A program made the position numbers and the translations under genes. From positions 1 to 50,748 of the forward strand of contig MGQN01000047.1 of assembly GCA_001797845.1 (NCBI GenBank): DNA of 50,748 nt, written 5' to 3'. Numbering within the stretch: position 1 is the stretch's first letter; each line of letters begins with the position of its first letter. The notes under the pieces were generated by a model that did not search any database, was not told the DNA's origin, and saw only the letters and a list, made by a program, of their open reading frames with translations. Source of the DNA: Deltaproteobacteria bacterium RBG_16_44_11 (GTDB lineage: Bacteria > Desulfobacterota > Syntrophia > Syntrophales > Smithellaceae). Below are positions 1 to 7,059 of the stretch, one piece after another.

Positions 1-327
1 TATCTCTTATATTTTGTTCAAAACAATCCTATAAAAGACTTTTCAAATATTGTGTGCGAATCTTTATGGTCAGGAACACCTTTAATAACAGATAAGACGA
101 TGGTTATGGATGAATATACTGAATATACGGAAGTCTCAGCAGGGAATAAGCCCATTGTCTTAGATTTGGATGAGACCGAAACAGCCCAAATTGACATTAG
201 TAAAATTATAAGTAGTTGGCAGGGACCGTTTCGCTACAATAATAAGATAAAATATAATTTTTCAGACTATATTGATGCGAATTTAAAGATATATAGAGCT
301 GCATGTTTAGAAAAAAAGGCTTTGTAA
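1..327 (+). CDS. Glycosyltransferase, C-terminal fragment (cut by window edge)
   Basis: The reading frame is open from the first base to a TAA at 325-327, so the gene begins outside the window and a GTG at 52 is not needed as a start. The visible 108 residues contain F-S-N-I-V-C-E-S-L-W-S-G-T-P-L-I, which resembles the nucleotide-sugar binding stretch near the C terminus of GT-B family 1/4 glycosyltransferases (the acidic residue followed by a small-G-x-P-x-I motif). Known members move a sugar from a nucleotide donor to a glycan or lipid acceptor at the cytoplasmic membrane; donor and acceptor cannot be told from this piece. It probably ends a surface polysaccharide cluster lying to the left. 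Moderate confidence, because only the C-terminal third or less is present. Confidence 0.6.
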   Translation, partial: YLLYFVQNNPIKDFSNIVCESLWSGTPLITDKTMVMDEYTEYTEVSAGNKPIVLDLDETETAQIDISKIISSWQGPFRYNNKIKYNFSDYIDANLKIYRAACLEKKAL

Positions 328-428
328 CCGGGGGCAAGTTTTTACTTAGGGAACAAAGGGTCTTTGCTTGACTCATTAGCAACCTCAGATACTAAAGTTT
401 AAATGGTAATCTTCAATTTATCTTTCAA

Positions 429-449
429 GTAGCATGTGCGGACTTGTAG
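429..449 (+). repeat. 21-bp direct repeat, left copy
   Basis: These 21 bases match 3150-3170 at 20 of 21 positions (T/C difference near the right end). Both copies contain an ATG followed by codons for C-G-L-V. The pair brackets the nuclease/NTPase gene and its promoter, giving a unit of about 2.7 kb. It could be a target-site duplication, recombination scar or duplicated gene start; no recombinase lies between the copies. Confidence 0.7.
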
Positions 450-705
450 ATATTTTCAAGCACTCATTTCTTCCTGTACTCCACAAATCGTCAACCTCGA
501 CGAAAAGGCAGCACTTTAATCCGCAATAAACACAATTGAAGTTCTTCGCAGCAAGCCGCAAAGAATCTTCGATTCATAAGGAATAACATCATTCAGTATT
601 CGCTCGCTTATTCCACAGCAAGCTATAGAGAATGCGCTCGCTATCGAATTCACGCTCGACGACTAACATCGGCACCACACCTTAGATTTTGTGATCAATA
701 TTTAA

Positions 706-734
706 TTGACATACAAGCCCGAAATTATTATAGT
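706..734 (+). promoter_or_regulatory. Sigma-70 type promoter for the nuclease-NTPase gene
   Basis: TTGACA at 706-711 and TATAGT at 729-734 are separated by 17 bases, close to the sigma-70 consensus. Transcription would start near 741, leaving an 80-base leader before the ATG at 824. The promoter lies inside the repeat-bounded unit, so the gene would carry its own promoter. Confidence 0.6.
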
Positions 735-823
735 TCAAACATGATCAAGTAATGTCTTATCAAAAACCCTTTGTAAAACTCGCGACTTCTTCTTGCCGAA
801 ATTATTTGATGAAGAGAGAATAA

Positions 824-3133
824 ATGTCTAATTACGATTTCAAAACACTTTCGCCAATCGATTTTGAAATATTAGTTCGAGATCTTCTACAAGAAGAGCT
901 AAAGGTGCGATTGGAAAGCTTTAAATCAGGCCGCGATGGAGGAATAGATTTAAGGTATTGTCCAAACCAAGATAATACTTTGATTATTCAATGCAAGCAT
1001 TATGCAGAGTCTTCCTTTAAACTGTTACTCAGCAAAGTAAAGAAAGATGAGTTGGAAAAGGTAAAACAGCTCAAACCTAAGCGCTATATACTGGCAACTT
1101 CTATAGGACTAACTCCCAAACAAAAAGATGAACTTGTAAAAGTTCACATGCCTTATATCCATTCTCCTGGAGACATATTTGGTAAAGACGATTTAAATGG
1201 ACTGTTGACAAAATATCCTAAAATCGAAAGATATACTTTTAAGCTCTGGTTTTCTGGCGTTTCTGTTCTTGAGGAAATACTACATGGCAAGGTAAAGAAT
1301 GTTTCACGAGATGCCCTTGAAAAGATCCAACAGCATGCTAAGTATTATGTGCAAAATAAAAGTTATCCCGAAGCTCTTACGATTCTCGATAAATATAATT
1401 TCTGTATCATCGCAGGAATACCAGGTATCGGTAAAACGATACTAGCAGAAATGCTTTCTTTACATTATGTAAAGTTGGGATATGAAATTGTTAAAATTAA
1501 CGGCGATATATCAGAAGCAACAGCGCTTGATTATGTTAAACAAAAAAGGGTCATTTACTATGATGATTTTCTGGGACAGGCAGCTCTTTCTGAGAAGCTG
1601 AATAAAAACGAGGATCAAAAGCTCATAGATTTCATCCATGCCATATACAAATCTAAAGTGTCAAAACTTATTCTTACTACAAGAGAATATATCCTTCATC
1701 AAGCGCAAATGATTTATGAAAAACTTTCCCGAGAGAAATTTGATGCCGAGACGTGCATAATCGATTTAACAAAATATAATCGGCTTAATCGTGCACAAAT
1801 TCTTTATAATCACATTTATTTTTCTGACATACCCGTTGCTTTTAAAAACGCTATCCTTAATGGACGTCATTATCTCAAAATAATTGACCATCATAACTAC
1901 AATCCAAGGATAATCGATTTGATGACGCAATATCCACGTCTTCAATACATCCATCCCCATGATTATTTTAAATCCTTCATGTCAAATTTAGACAATCCAC
2001 TAGAAATATGGCGGCATGCTTTTGAGGAACAACTTTCAGATGGCTCACGAAGTGTTCTAATGGTAATGACAAGTATGCCTGAGCAAGTCTTTTTGGAAGA
2101 TTTACAGGAAGCTTTCTTAGCTTATCATTTAAAACAAGCTAAAGAGTATCAGTTCAAAACCTCACCCAATGACTTTTTACATGCTCTGAAAGAATTGGAA
2201 GGAAATTTCATCGTCACAGAAAAATCCAACGACAGAACAATTATACGACTTCATAATCCATCCATAAGAGACTTTCTTCGCGACTATCTAGCCTCCCATG
2301 AGCAGCTGTTGCGCGCCCTTTTTCGGACGGCTACATTTTTTGACCAACATATGGCTCTTTGGGAGTTTCGCGAAGAACAAAGTGCATCGCTAATATTCAG
2401 AAAAACATTGGTGAAGTATAATTCAGAATTTGTTCACGCTCTGTTTTCGAGTCTCAATTTTAGGATGTGTCGATTGAGAAATATTCAAGTTGGTAAAGGG
2501 AACATATATAAGGACATATGGGATATGACATTTGAAGCCAGAGCAACGCTGGTGGTTTCTGTTGCTTTCGAGCTTAAAAACGATTTGTCTATGAAGCTGC
2601 TTAAACAGGTGATAGATATTATTAATCAGAGAATGATTGATAAGCATGTGTATGACCGCGATGATCTTGTACGGTTTTTAAAAGAACTAAAAAAAGCAGA
2701 AAAGGTTTTATCTGTTTTAAGTTCTGCTTTTTTGGATCGAGTAAAGAACTATCTAACAGATGACATCGGTTCCCTCGATAGCATAGAGTGTTTTTGTGAC
2801 TTTAAAGGCCTTTTCCCAAAGGTTATTACTAAAGATGTTGTAGACAGCATGAAATATAAGTTCATTGACTATGCTGAGCAAGACGTATGGGATTCTCATT
2901 ATGAAGACCCGGATTACTACCGTGATGAGGCCTATAAAATAGAGAAATTGGCTAAGCAGTTCAAAGTAGACATGTCAGATACAATAAAAGCGCTGGAAAC
3001 TCATGCGAACGAACTAGAAGAAGAACAACAACCTGATGAGCCAGATGATCTTAAAGGCTATAGTTCGGGACGCGGTTCTGATTCGTGCAGCGATAGTGAT
3101 ATTGATTCTATTTTTAGTACGCTGAGGAAGTAA
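824..3133 (+). CDS. Mrr-like nuclease fused to STAND NTPase (predicted defence protein)
   Basis: Residues 1-130 look like a restriction-endonuclease (Mrr/PD-(D/E)xK) domain: R-D-G-G-I-D (Asp38, Asp42) followed by Q-C-K-H-Y (Gln56, Lys58), the D...QxK active-site pattern. Residues about 190-330 form a P-loop NTPase: Walker A G-I-P-G-I-G-K-T at 198-205, Walker B-like V-I-Y-Y-D-D at 243-248 and a T-T-R-E sensor at 285-288. This is the layout of nSTAND3-type conflict proteins and, more loosely, Avs anti-phage STAND proteins, where ligand sensing by the C-terminal part activates the nuclease. The C-terminal 430 residues are not recognisable and end in an Asp/Ser/Glu-rich tail. The start has a purine-rich GAAGAGAGA just upstream. 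It stands alone, with its own promoter, between direct repeats, which suits a mobile defence cargo. Domain calls are good; a defence role is inference. Confidence 0.8.
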   Translation: MSNYDFKTLSPIDFEILVRDLLQEELKVRLESFKSGRDGGIDLRYCPNQDNTLIIQCKHYAESSFKLLLSKVKKDELEKVKQLKPKRYILATSIGLTPKQKDELVKVHMPYIHSPGDIFGKDDLNGLLTKYPKIERYTFKLWFSGVSVLEEILHGKVKNVSRDALEKIQQHAKYYVQNKSYPEALTILDKYNFCIIAGIPGIGKTILAEMLSLHYVKLGYEIVKINGDISEATALDYVKQKRVIYYDDFLGQAALSEKLNKNEDQKLIDFIHAIYKSKVSKLILTTREYILHQAQMIYEKLSREKFDAETCIIDLTKYNRLNRAQILYNHIYFSDIPVAFKNAILNGRHYLKIIDHHNYNPRIIDLMTQYPRLQYIHPHDYFKSFMSNLDNPLEIWRHAFEEQLSDGSRSVLMVMTSMPEQVFLEDLQEAFLAYHLKQAKEYQFKTSPNDFLHALKELEGNFIVTEKSNDRTIIRLHNPSIRDFLRDYLASHEQLLRALFRTATFFDQHMALWEFREEQSASLIFRKTLVKYNSEFVHALFSSLNFRMCRLRNIQVGKGNIYKDIWDMTFEARATLVVSVAFELKNDLSMKLLKQVIDIINQRMIDKHVYDRDDLVRFLKELKKAEKVLSVLSSAFLDRVKNYLTDDIGSLDSIECFCDFKGLFPKVITKDVVDSMKYKFIDYAEQDVWDSHYEDPDYYRDEAYKIEKLAKQFKVDMSDTIKALETHANELEEEQQPDEPDDLKGYSSGRGSDSCSDSDIDSIFSTLRK

Positions 3134-3149
3134 ATTCCAATTATTTTTG

Positions 3150-3170
3150 GTAGCATGTGCGGACTCGTAG
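3150..3170 (+). repeat. 21-bp direct repeat, right copy
   Basis: This is the partner of the repeat at 429-449, differing at one base, and lies 17 bases after the stop codon of the nuclease-NTPase gene. It also contains an ATG followed by codons for C-G-L-V-G, but the frame soon stops. Confidence 0.7.
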
Positions 3171-3238
3171 GTGACAACGAGAATCAAGGCAAGACATAAC
3201 TGGACACTGTGGGGTCGTTGAAAAACCCTATGTTTGGG

Positions 3239-3359
3239 GGCTGTTCAAAAATGTTCAGATGCAAGGCGCGTAAAAAACCGAACCGCGAGGCGTATATGGA
3301 TATACGTTGAGCGGTGCGGCTTGCAGTGCAACACAGCAAATGAGCGTTTTTCAACAGCC
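3239..3359. repeat. Palindromic intergenic repeat (REP/MITE-like)
   Basis: The 121-bp element has imperfect terminal inverted repeats: the left end begins GGCTGTTCAAAAATG and the right end, read on the other strand, begins GGCTGTTGAAAAACG. Its centre is a perfect 7-bp stem, CGTATAT/ATATACG, at 3291-3306, flanked by further complementary GC-rich segments. Elements ending in GCGTTTTTCAACAGCC are a familiar dispersed type in deltaproteobacterial genomes (recalled, not searched). No coding capacity is supported. It separates the accessory patch from the conserved housekeeping block. Confidence 0.65.
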
Positions 3360-3368
3360 TCTTGGTAT

Positions 3369-4196
3369 TTACTTTTGATCTTTAATCACTACTTTAATTT
3401 CAAAAATCTGCGGCCAGAGTTTCCCGGTAACAAAAATCCTGTCCCGGTTATGATCATAGGCTATTCCATTCAACACATCTATATTTTTATGTTGGGGAAT
3501 TAAGGAATACAGAAGGCTTAAATCTACCCACCCTAAAACTTTGCCTGTCACCGGAGAAATACGCACAATCAGGTCTTTTTGGAAAATGTTTGCCCAAATT
3601 TCTCCTTTAATAAATTCCAACTCATTGAGATTGCCGATTTGTTGTTGTCCGTCGTGAACAATAATTTTTCGATGAACGGTAAAAGTCAGCGGGTCAATAC
3701 AGGAAATAACCGCTGATCCATCGCTCATAAACAGGTATTGGCCGTCTGTTGTTATCCCCCAGCCTTCCCCCTCATATGAAAATGTGCTCACTTTCTTGAA
3801 TTCTTTCAGACTGTAAACAAAGCCGGTTTTATTTTGCCATGTAAGCTGATAAATATTATTGCCGAGAATAGTTATTCCTTCACCAAAATATTCCTGCGCC
3901 AAATTAATTATCTTTATAATTTTTCCTGTTTTAATATCCACCTTTCTCAAAGACGATTTTCCGTTGCGACCGGTGGATTCATATAAATATCCTTGGTGAT
4001 AAACAAGGCCTTGTGTAAAGGCATCAGGATCATGAGGGAAGATGTTAATGACTTTTATATCTGATATGGGTGCTTTTGTTTTCCCTTGAAGAGCGTAGGA
4101 TTGCCATTGCCGAACTTCATCAGCGGTCAGGGCTGATCCAAGACAAAAGAAAAATACGGGTAATAACAAAATAATTCGTACAGAATTCATACGCAT
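3369..4196 (-). CDS. Glutaminyl-peptide cyclotransferase, bacterial beta-propeller type
   Basis: The 275-residue protein resembles the plant-type/bacterial glutamine cyclotransferase family (Glu_cyclase_2), which turns N-terminal glutamine of peptides into pyroglutamate with release of ammonia. Family signatures include F-P-H-D-P-D-A-F-T-Q-G-L near residue 55, Y-E-S-T-G about 20 residues later, and the repeated propeller blades with E-G-W-G-I-T-T-D-G and N-E-L-E-F. Residues 1-25 form a signal peptide (hydrophobic L-L-L-P-V-F-F-F stretch followed by A-L-T-A-D), so it should act in the periplasm. Its ATG overlaps the stop of the upstream DUF362 gene by one base (TGATG), implying translational coupling. 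The substrate is unknown. Confidence 0.8.
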   Translation of the reverse strand: MRMNSVRIILLLPVFFFCLGSALTADEVRQWQSYALQGKTKAPISDIKVINIFPHDPDAFTQGLVYHQGYLYESTGRNGKSSLRKVDIKTGKIIKIINLAQEYFGEGITILGNNIYQLTWQNKTGFVYSLKEFKKVSTFSYEGEGWGITTDGQYLFMSDGSAVISCIDPLTFTVHRKIIVHDGQQQIGNLNELEFIKGEIWANIFQKDLIVRISPVTGKVLGWVDLSLLYSLIPQHKNIDVLNGIAYDHNRDRIFVTGKLWPQIFEIKVVIKDQK

Positions 4197-5221
4197 CAGC
4201 CGTCAAAACCGATTTGCCGGGCATATTCAAATTGCCTTCCCCAGGGAATATTCCGGTGCGCTTGATTAATACAATCAGCGCCTACCAATTTAATTGATTC
4301 GGCATCGGCCGTAACCGGATGATAAGCTCCGATAAAACCTTTATCCTCAGCAATGGAGCGATGATTTCCCGGCAAACAATCGCACTCGGCTACAATATTA
4401 AGCAATGCATTGATAATAACGGTTTTATTTTTAATTATTTTCCAAACCGCAGCAGCCGTCTCCACAAGCTTTTCCTGAAATATTTTAATATCGGTTTCCC
4501 AAATTATTTTGAGCGCCGTTTCCGGACACATGGCAATGCACTGCGCGCATCCGATACACTTATCCAAATCATAAGAAGGATATTCATTTTCTTCCATGGT
4601 CGCGGCACCGGTAGGACAAACCGCTACACATTCGCCGCATTGAACACATTTAGCCTCGAGGAGGCTTGGTTTGGCGTCGGCATGCATACGTTGTTTCTGC
4701 GCCCGGGATGCAAAGCCCATGGAAATATTTTTTATCGCACCACCAAATCCGGTTTCCATATGACCCTTGAAATGGGAGAAAATAATAAAGCCATCGGCCT
4801 GATGAACGATTTTGCCCACCTGAACTTTCTCAAAATTTTTAAAACCAGCGGGTAAATCAACAACACTTTTACCATCAAGGCCATCGCCTATTTTTACGGG
4901 ACAGCCTAAATAATCCTGGCTATAGTTATGCGTTTCTGCGGTTTTTAATGATTGTTTCCCATCACGTCTTCCGCCGGAGTAAAGAACCGTATTGTCAAAA
5001 ACAAAGGGATTGAAATTATTTTCTTTCAACCATCGGACAATTTCTCTGGCGTATATCGGCGGTAAGAAATTTTTATTGCCGATTTCTCCCCAGTGTAATT
5101 TGATACCGATAGAATCATTTTTTTTAAAAGGCACTTGAATCCATTGCAGAATGGTATTTAAAGCCTTCAGCCTTGATTTTTCCGTCGATAAACAGTTTTC
5201 GTATAATATAGGTTTGTTCAT
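4196..5221 (-). CDS. DUF362 protein with two 4Fe-4S ferredoxin clusters
   Basis: Most of this 341-residue protein is a DUF362 domain (residues about 1-185 and the C-terminal part). A bacterial ferredoxin module at about 190-245 carries two C-x2-C-x2-C-x3-C-P motifs: C-V-Q-C-G-E-C-V-A-V-C-P and C-I-G-C-A-Q-C-I-A-M-C-P, each able to hold a 4Fe-4S cluster. No signal peptide is evident, so it is probably cytoplasmic. DUF362 ferredoxins are widespread in anaerobes, and their reaction is not established; electron transfer or metal/cofactor handling are possibilities. It overlaps the downstream glutaminyl cyclase gene by one base and lies 47 bases after tsaB, so it may be the tail of the housekeeping operon. 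Confidence 0.8.
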   Translation of the reverse strand: MNKPILYENCLSTEKSRLKALNTILQWIQVPFKKNDSIGIKLHWGEIGNKNFLPPIYAREIVRWLKENNFNPFVFDNTVLYSGGRRDGKQSLKTAETHNYSQDYLGCPVKIGDGLDGKSVVDLPAGFKNFEKVQVGKIVHQADGFIIFSHFKGHMETGFGGAIKNISMGFASRAQKQRMHADAKPSLLEAKCVQCGECVAVCPTGAATMEENEYPSYDLDKCIGCAQCIAMCPETALKIIWETDIKIFQEKLVETAAAVWKIIKNKTVIINALLNIVAECDCLPGNHRSIAEDKGFIGAYHPVTADAESIKLVGADCINQAHRNIPWGRQFEYARQIGFDG

Positions 5222-5268
5222 GAATTGTTATAAACCAATAATGTTTCTTCCTTAATTACCACTAATTA

Positions 5269-5958
5269 TCAATTTTCAAACAATGCTTTTTTCGGACGAG
5301 CATCTGCCGGACGCAGATAGACAGGAGTTAATGTTTCTGTATTTAGCAAATCTTTCCGATGAAATTTCCTAATACCTAAAATACCAACAGATGAAGCCTT
5401 GATATATTTTGGCAGTTTCGGATCAATTATTATTTTTTTATTTTTGCATATAATATCAGCATAGTTAATGGCTCCGTCACCAACTAAATCTATTTCTTCA
5501 TCGATATCTAATAATACATTTTTCGGTTGAACGGCCCTTTCCACACCAATCTGCTCTAAATATTCATTTTTATCATACCGGTAAAAAGCAGCGTATACCT
5601 GCCCTCTTCCGGCATCCATCATGGAACATATTAATTTTGAAGTTTTGCCGGCGTTTAATGCCAGTGCCGCCAATGAAGAAATTCCGGCGGCAGGTTTACC
5701 GGTTGCCAGGATCAGTCCCTTGAGAGTGCTGACGCCAATGCGCACTCCGGTAAAGGAACCAGGCCCTATTGTGCAAGCAAATAAATCAATATCGTTTATT
5801 TTCAAGCTCTCGCGCCTTAGCGCCTGGTCAATTGCCGGCAAAATGACTTCCGAGTGATTTAAACCTGTATTGACGATGGTATCATAAAGTATCTCTTTAT
5901 CTTTCAACAGCGCCACAGCCGCGGTTTTAGAAGTAGTGTCAAAAGCCAGGGTCAACAT
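5269..5958 (-). CDS. tsaB: tRNA t6A37 threonylcarbamoyladenosine synthesis protein TsaB
   Basis: The 229-residue protein starts M-L-T-L-A-F-D-T-T-S and contains G-P-G-S-F-T-G-V-R-I-G near residue 66, the hallmark of TsaB/YeaZ. TsaB belongs to the ASKHA fold and scaffolds TsaD (with TsaE) to place threonylcarbamoyl on A37 of ANN-decoding tRNAs. TsaB itself does not catalyse the reaction. The length matches the family. It follows rseP with three bases between the stop and this ATG, so the two are co-translated. tsaC, tsaD and tsaE are not in the window. Confidence 0.93.
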   Translation of the reverse strand: MLTLAFDTTSKTAAVALLKDKEILYDTIVNTGLNHSEVILPAIDQALRRESLKINDIDLFACTIGPGSFTGVRIGVSTLKGLILATGKPAAGISSLAALALNAGKTSKLICSMMDAGRGQVYAAFYRYDKNEYLEQIGVERAVQPKNVLLDIDEEIDLVGDGAINYADIICKNKKIIIDPKLPKYIKASSVGILGIRKFHRKDLLNTETLTPVYLRPADARPKKALFEN

Positions 5959-5961
5959 AAT

Positions 5962-7059
5962 TTATTTAAAGTATTTCACAATTTCATTAACGAATTTGAA
6001 ATTCATCCTTTCAATATCAACCATAATAACAAATATCATCAACATTATTAAAAACACAAAGCCAATTTGCTGGAATATTCCCTGCCATTTTTGGCTTAGC
6101 GGTTTACGACGAATAAGCTCAATGATGCTGAACATTATATGGCCGCCATCAAGAATCGGTATGGGGAAAAGATTAATGATAGCTAAGTTCACAGAAAGCA
6201 GCGCCATCAAAAAAAGAAAGGGAACAATTCCTTCTTTGGCGACAGCTCCAGCGGCCTGAGCAATAAATATAGGCCCACCCAGGTTTCTCGGTGAAACATC
6301 TCCTTTCAGCATTTTTACAAAGACCACTATCGTAAGCTTACTAAATTGCCAGGTTTTTTGTAACCCCGTTATTGACGCTTCCCAAAGATTTCTTTTTTCA
6401 ATTATAACGTTGTCCGACGGACTTATTCCGATAAGATAAGCGGATACTTCTTCTCCAAGAATATTTTTAGTTTTTGATAATCTCGGTTTAATAATTATTT
6501 GCTTTATCTTTCCACCCCTATCCACAGCTATTTCAAGTTCCTTGCCTTGGCTATCGGTTATTAATGGTTTTATATCATCCCAATAAACAATTTTATGGCC
6601 ATCGATGGAAACGATTTTATCCCCGTGGACAATTCCTGCTTGATAAGAGGCCGAATCTTTTTGTACTTCGCCAACTATATTACTAAGCGTCGGAACGCCA
6701 TAAATATAGACAAATACGAAGATTAATACCGCTAACAAAAAATTAAAAAAAGGTCCGGCAAAAATAATCATTATTCTTTTCCAAACCGGTTGCTTGGAAA
6801 AAGACTTTTTCTCGTCTTCCTCCGACAGCTTTTCATTTTCCGCTTCACCCAGAAGCTTGACGTAACCGCCCAGGGGAATCAAAGAAAGAACGTATTCTGT
6901 TTTGCCTATTTTCTTTCCGATTATTTTTGGACCGAATCCCAGAGAGAATTTTTGCACACCGACTCCGGAAAAACGCGCCACGAGAAAATGACCTAGTTCA
7001 TGGAAAAAAATCAATACTCCCAACAAAATTATAACGGAAATAATGGATATTCCTATCAA
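5962..7059 (-). CDS. rseP: Site-2 intramembrane zinc metalloprotease RseP
   Basis: The protein carries F-H-E-L-G-H-F near the N terminus (HExxH zinc site in the first membrane helix), one PDZ-type domain around residues 120-190, and N-L-F-P-I-P-I-L-D-G-G-H in the last third, whose Asp completes the zinc site. RseP enzymes cut single-pass membrane proteins such as anti-sigma factors and leftover signal peptides. The frame extends to a TTG at 7104, but I chose the TTG at 7057-7059: it has AGAAAGGA seven bases upstream, overlaps the dxr stop as TTGA, and gives 365 residues beginning at the first membrane helix. The gene lies between dxr and tsaB, a usual deltaproteobacterial order. Confidence 0.92.
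   Translation of the reverse strand: MIGISIISVIILLGVLIFFHELGHFLVARFSGVGVQKFSLGFGPKIIGKKIGKTEYVLSLIPLGGYVKLLGEAENEKLSEEDEKKSFSKQPVWKRIMIIFAGPFFNFLLAVLIFVFVYIYGVPTLSNIVGEVQKDSASYQAGIVHGDKIVSIDGHKIVYWDDIKPLITDSQGKELEIAVDRGGKIKQIIIKPRLSKTKNILGEEVSAYLIGISPSDNVIIEKRNLWEASITGLQKTWQFSKLTIVVFVKMLKGDVSPRNLGGPIFIAQAAGAVAKEGIVPFLFLMALLSVNLAIINLFPIPILDGGHIMFSIIELIRRKPLSQKWQGIFQQIGFVFLIMLMIFVIMVDIERMNFKFVNEIVKYFK

Larger units (their letters stand above)
328..823. other. Gene-free stretch with degenerate asnB-like start
   Basis: No convincing intact gene lies in these 496 bases. An ATG at 434 opens a short frame reading M-C-G-L-V-D-I-F before diverging. That resembles the N terminus of class II glutamine amidotransferases such as asparagine synthetase B, whose Cys2 is the nucleophile. 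A second frame further on reads L-D-E-K-A-A-L, stop, S-A-I-N-T-I-E, vaguely like the next part of such proteins. asnB-like genes are common in polysaccharide clusters, which fits the glycosyltransferase upstream, so this may be a decayed remnant. The right end carries the promoter of the next gene. Confidence 0.35.
3134..3368. other. Intergenic stretch holding repeats only
   Basis: No supported gene is present. The stretch holds the right copy of the 21-bp direct repeat and then the 121-bp palindromic element. A small frame at 3157 reads M-C-G-L-V-G and stops nine codons later, so it is not taken as a gene. No clear terminator is seen for the upstream nuclease-NTPase gene. Confidence 0.6.

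Noticed and set aside
3234..3503. 89-codon plus-strand open frame
   Set aside because: It lies in the palindromic repeat and runs into the glutaminyl cyclase gene on the other strand; no coding evidence.
4319..4855. 178-codon open frame opposite the DUF362 gene
   Set aside because: Its residues are the mirror of the ferredoxin gene; the minus-strand gene has clear motifs, so this is a shadow.
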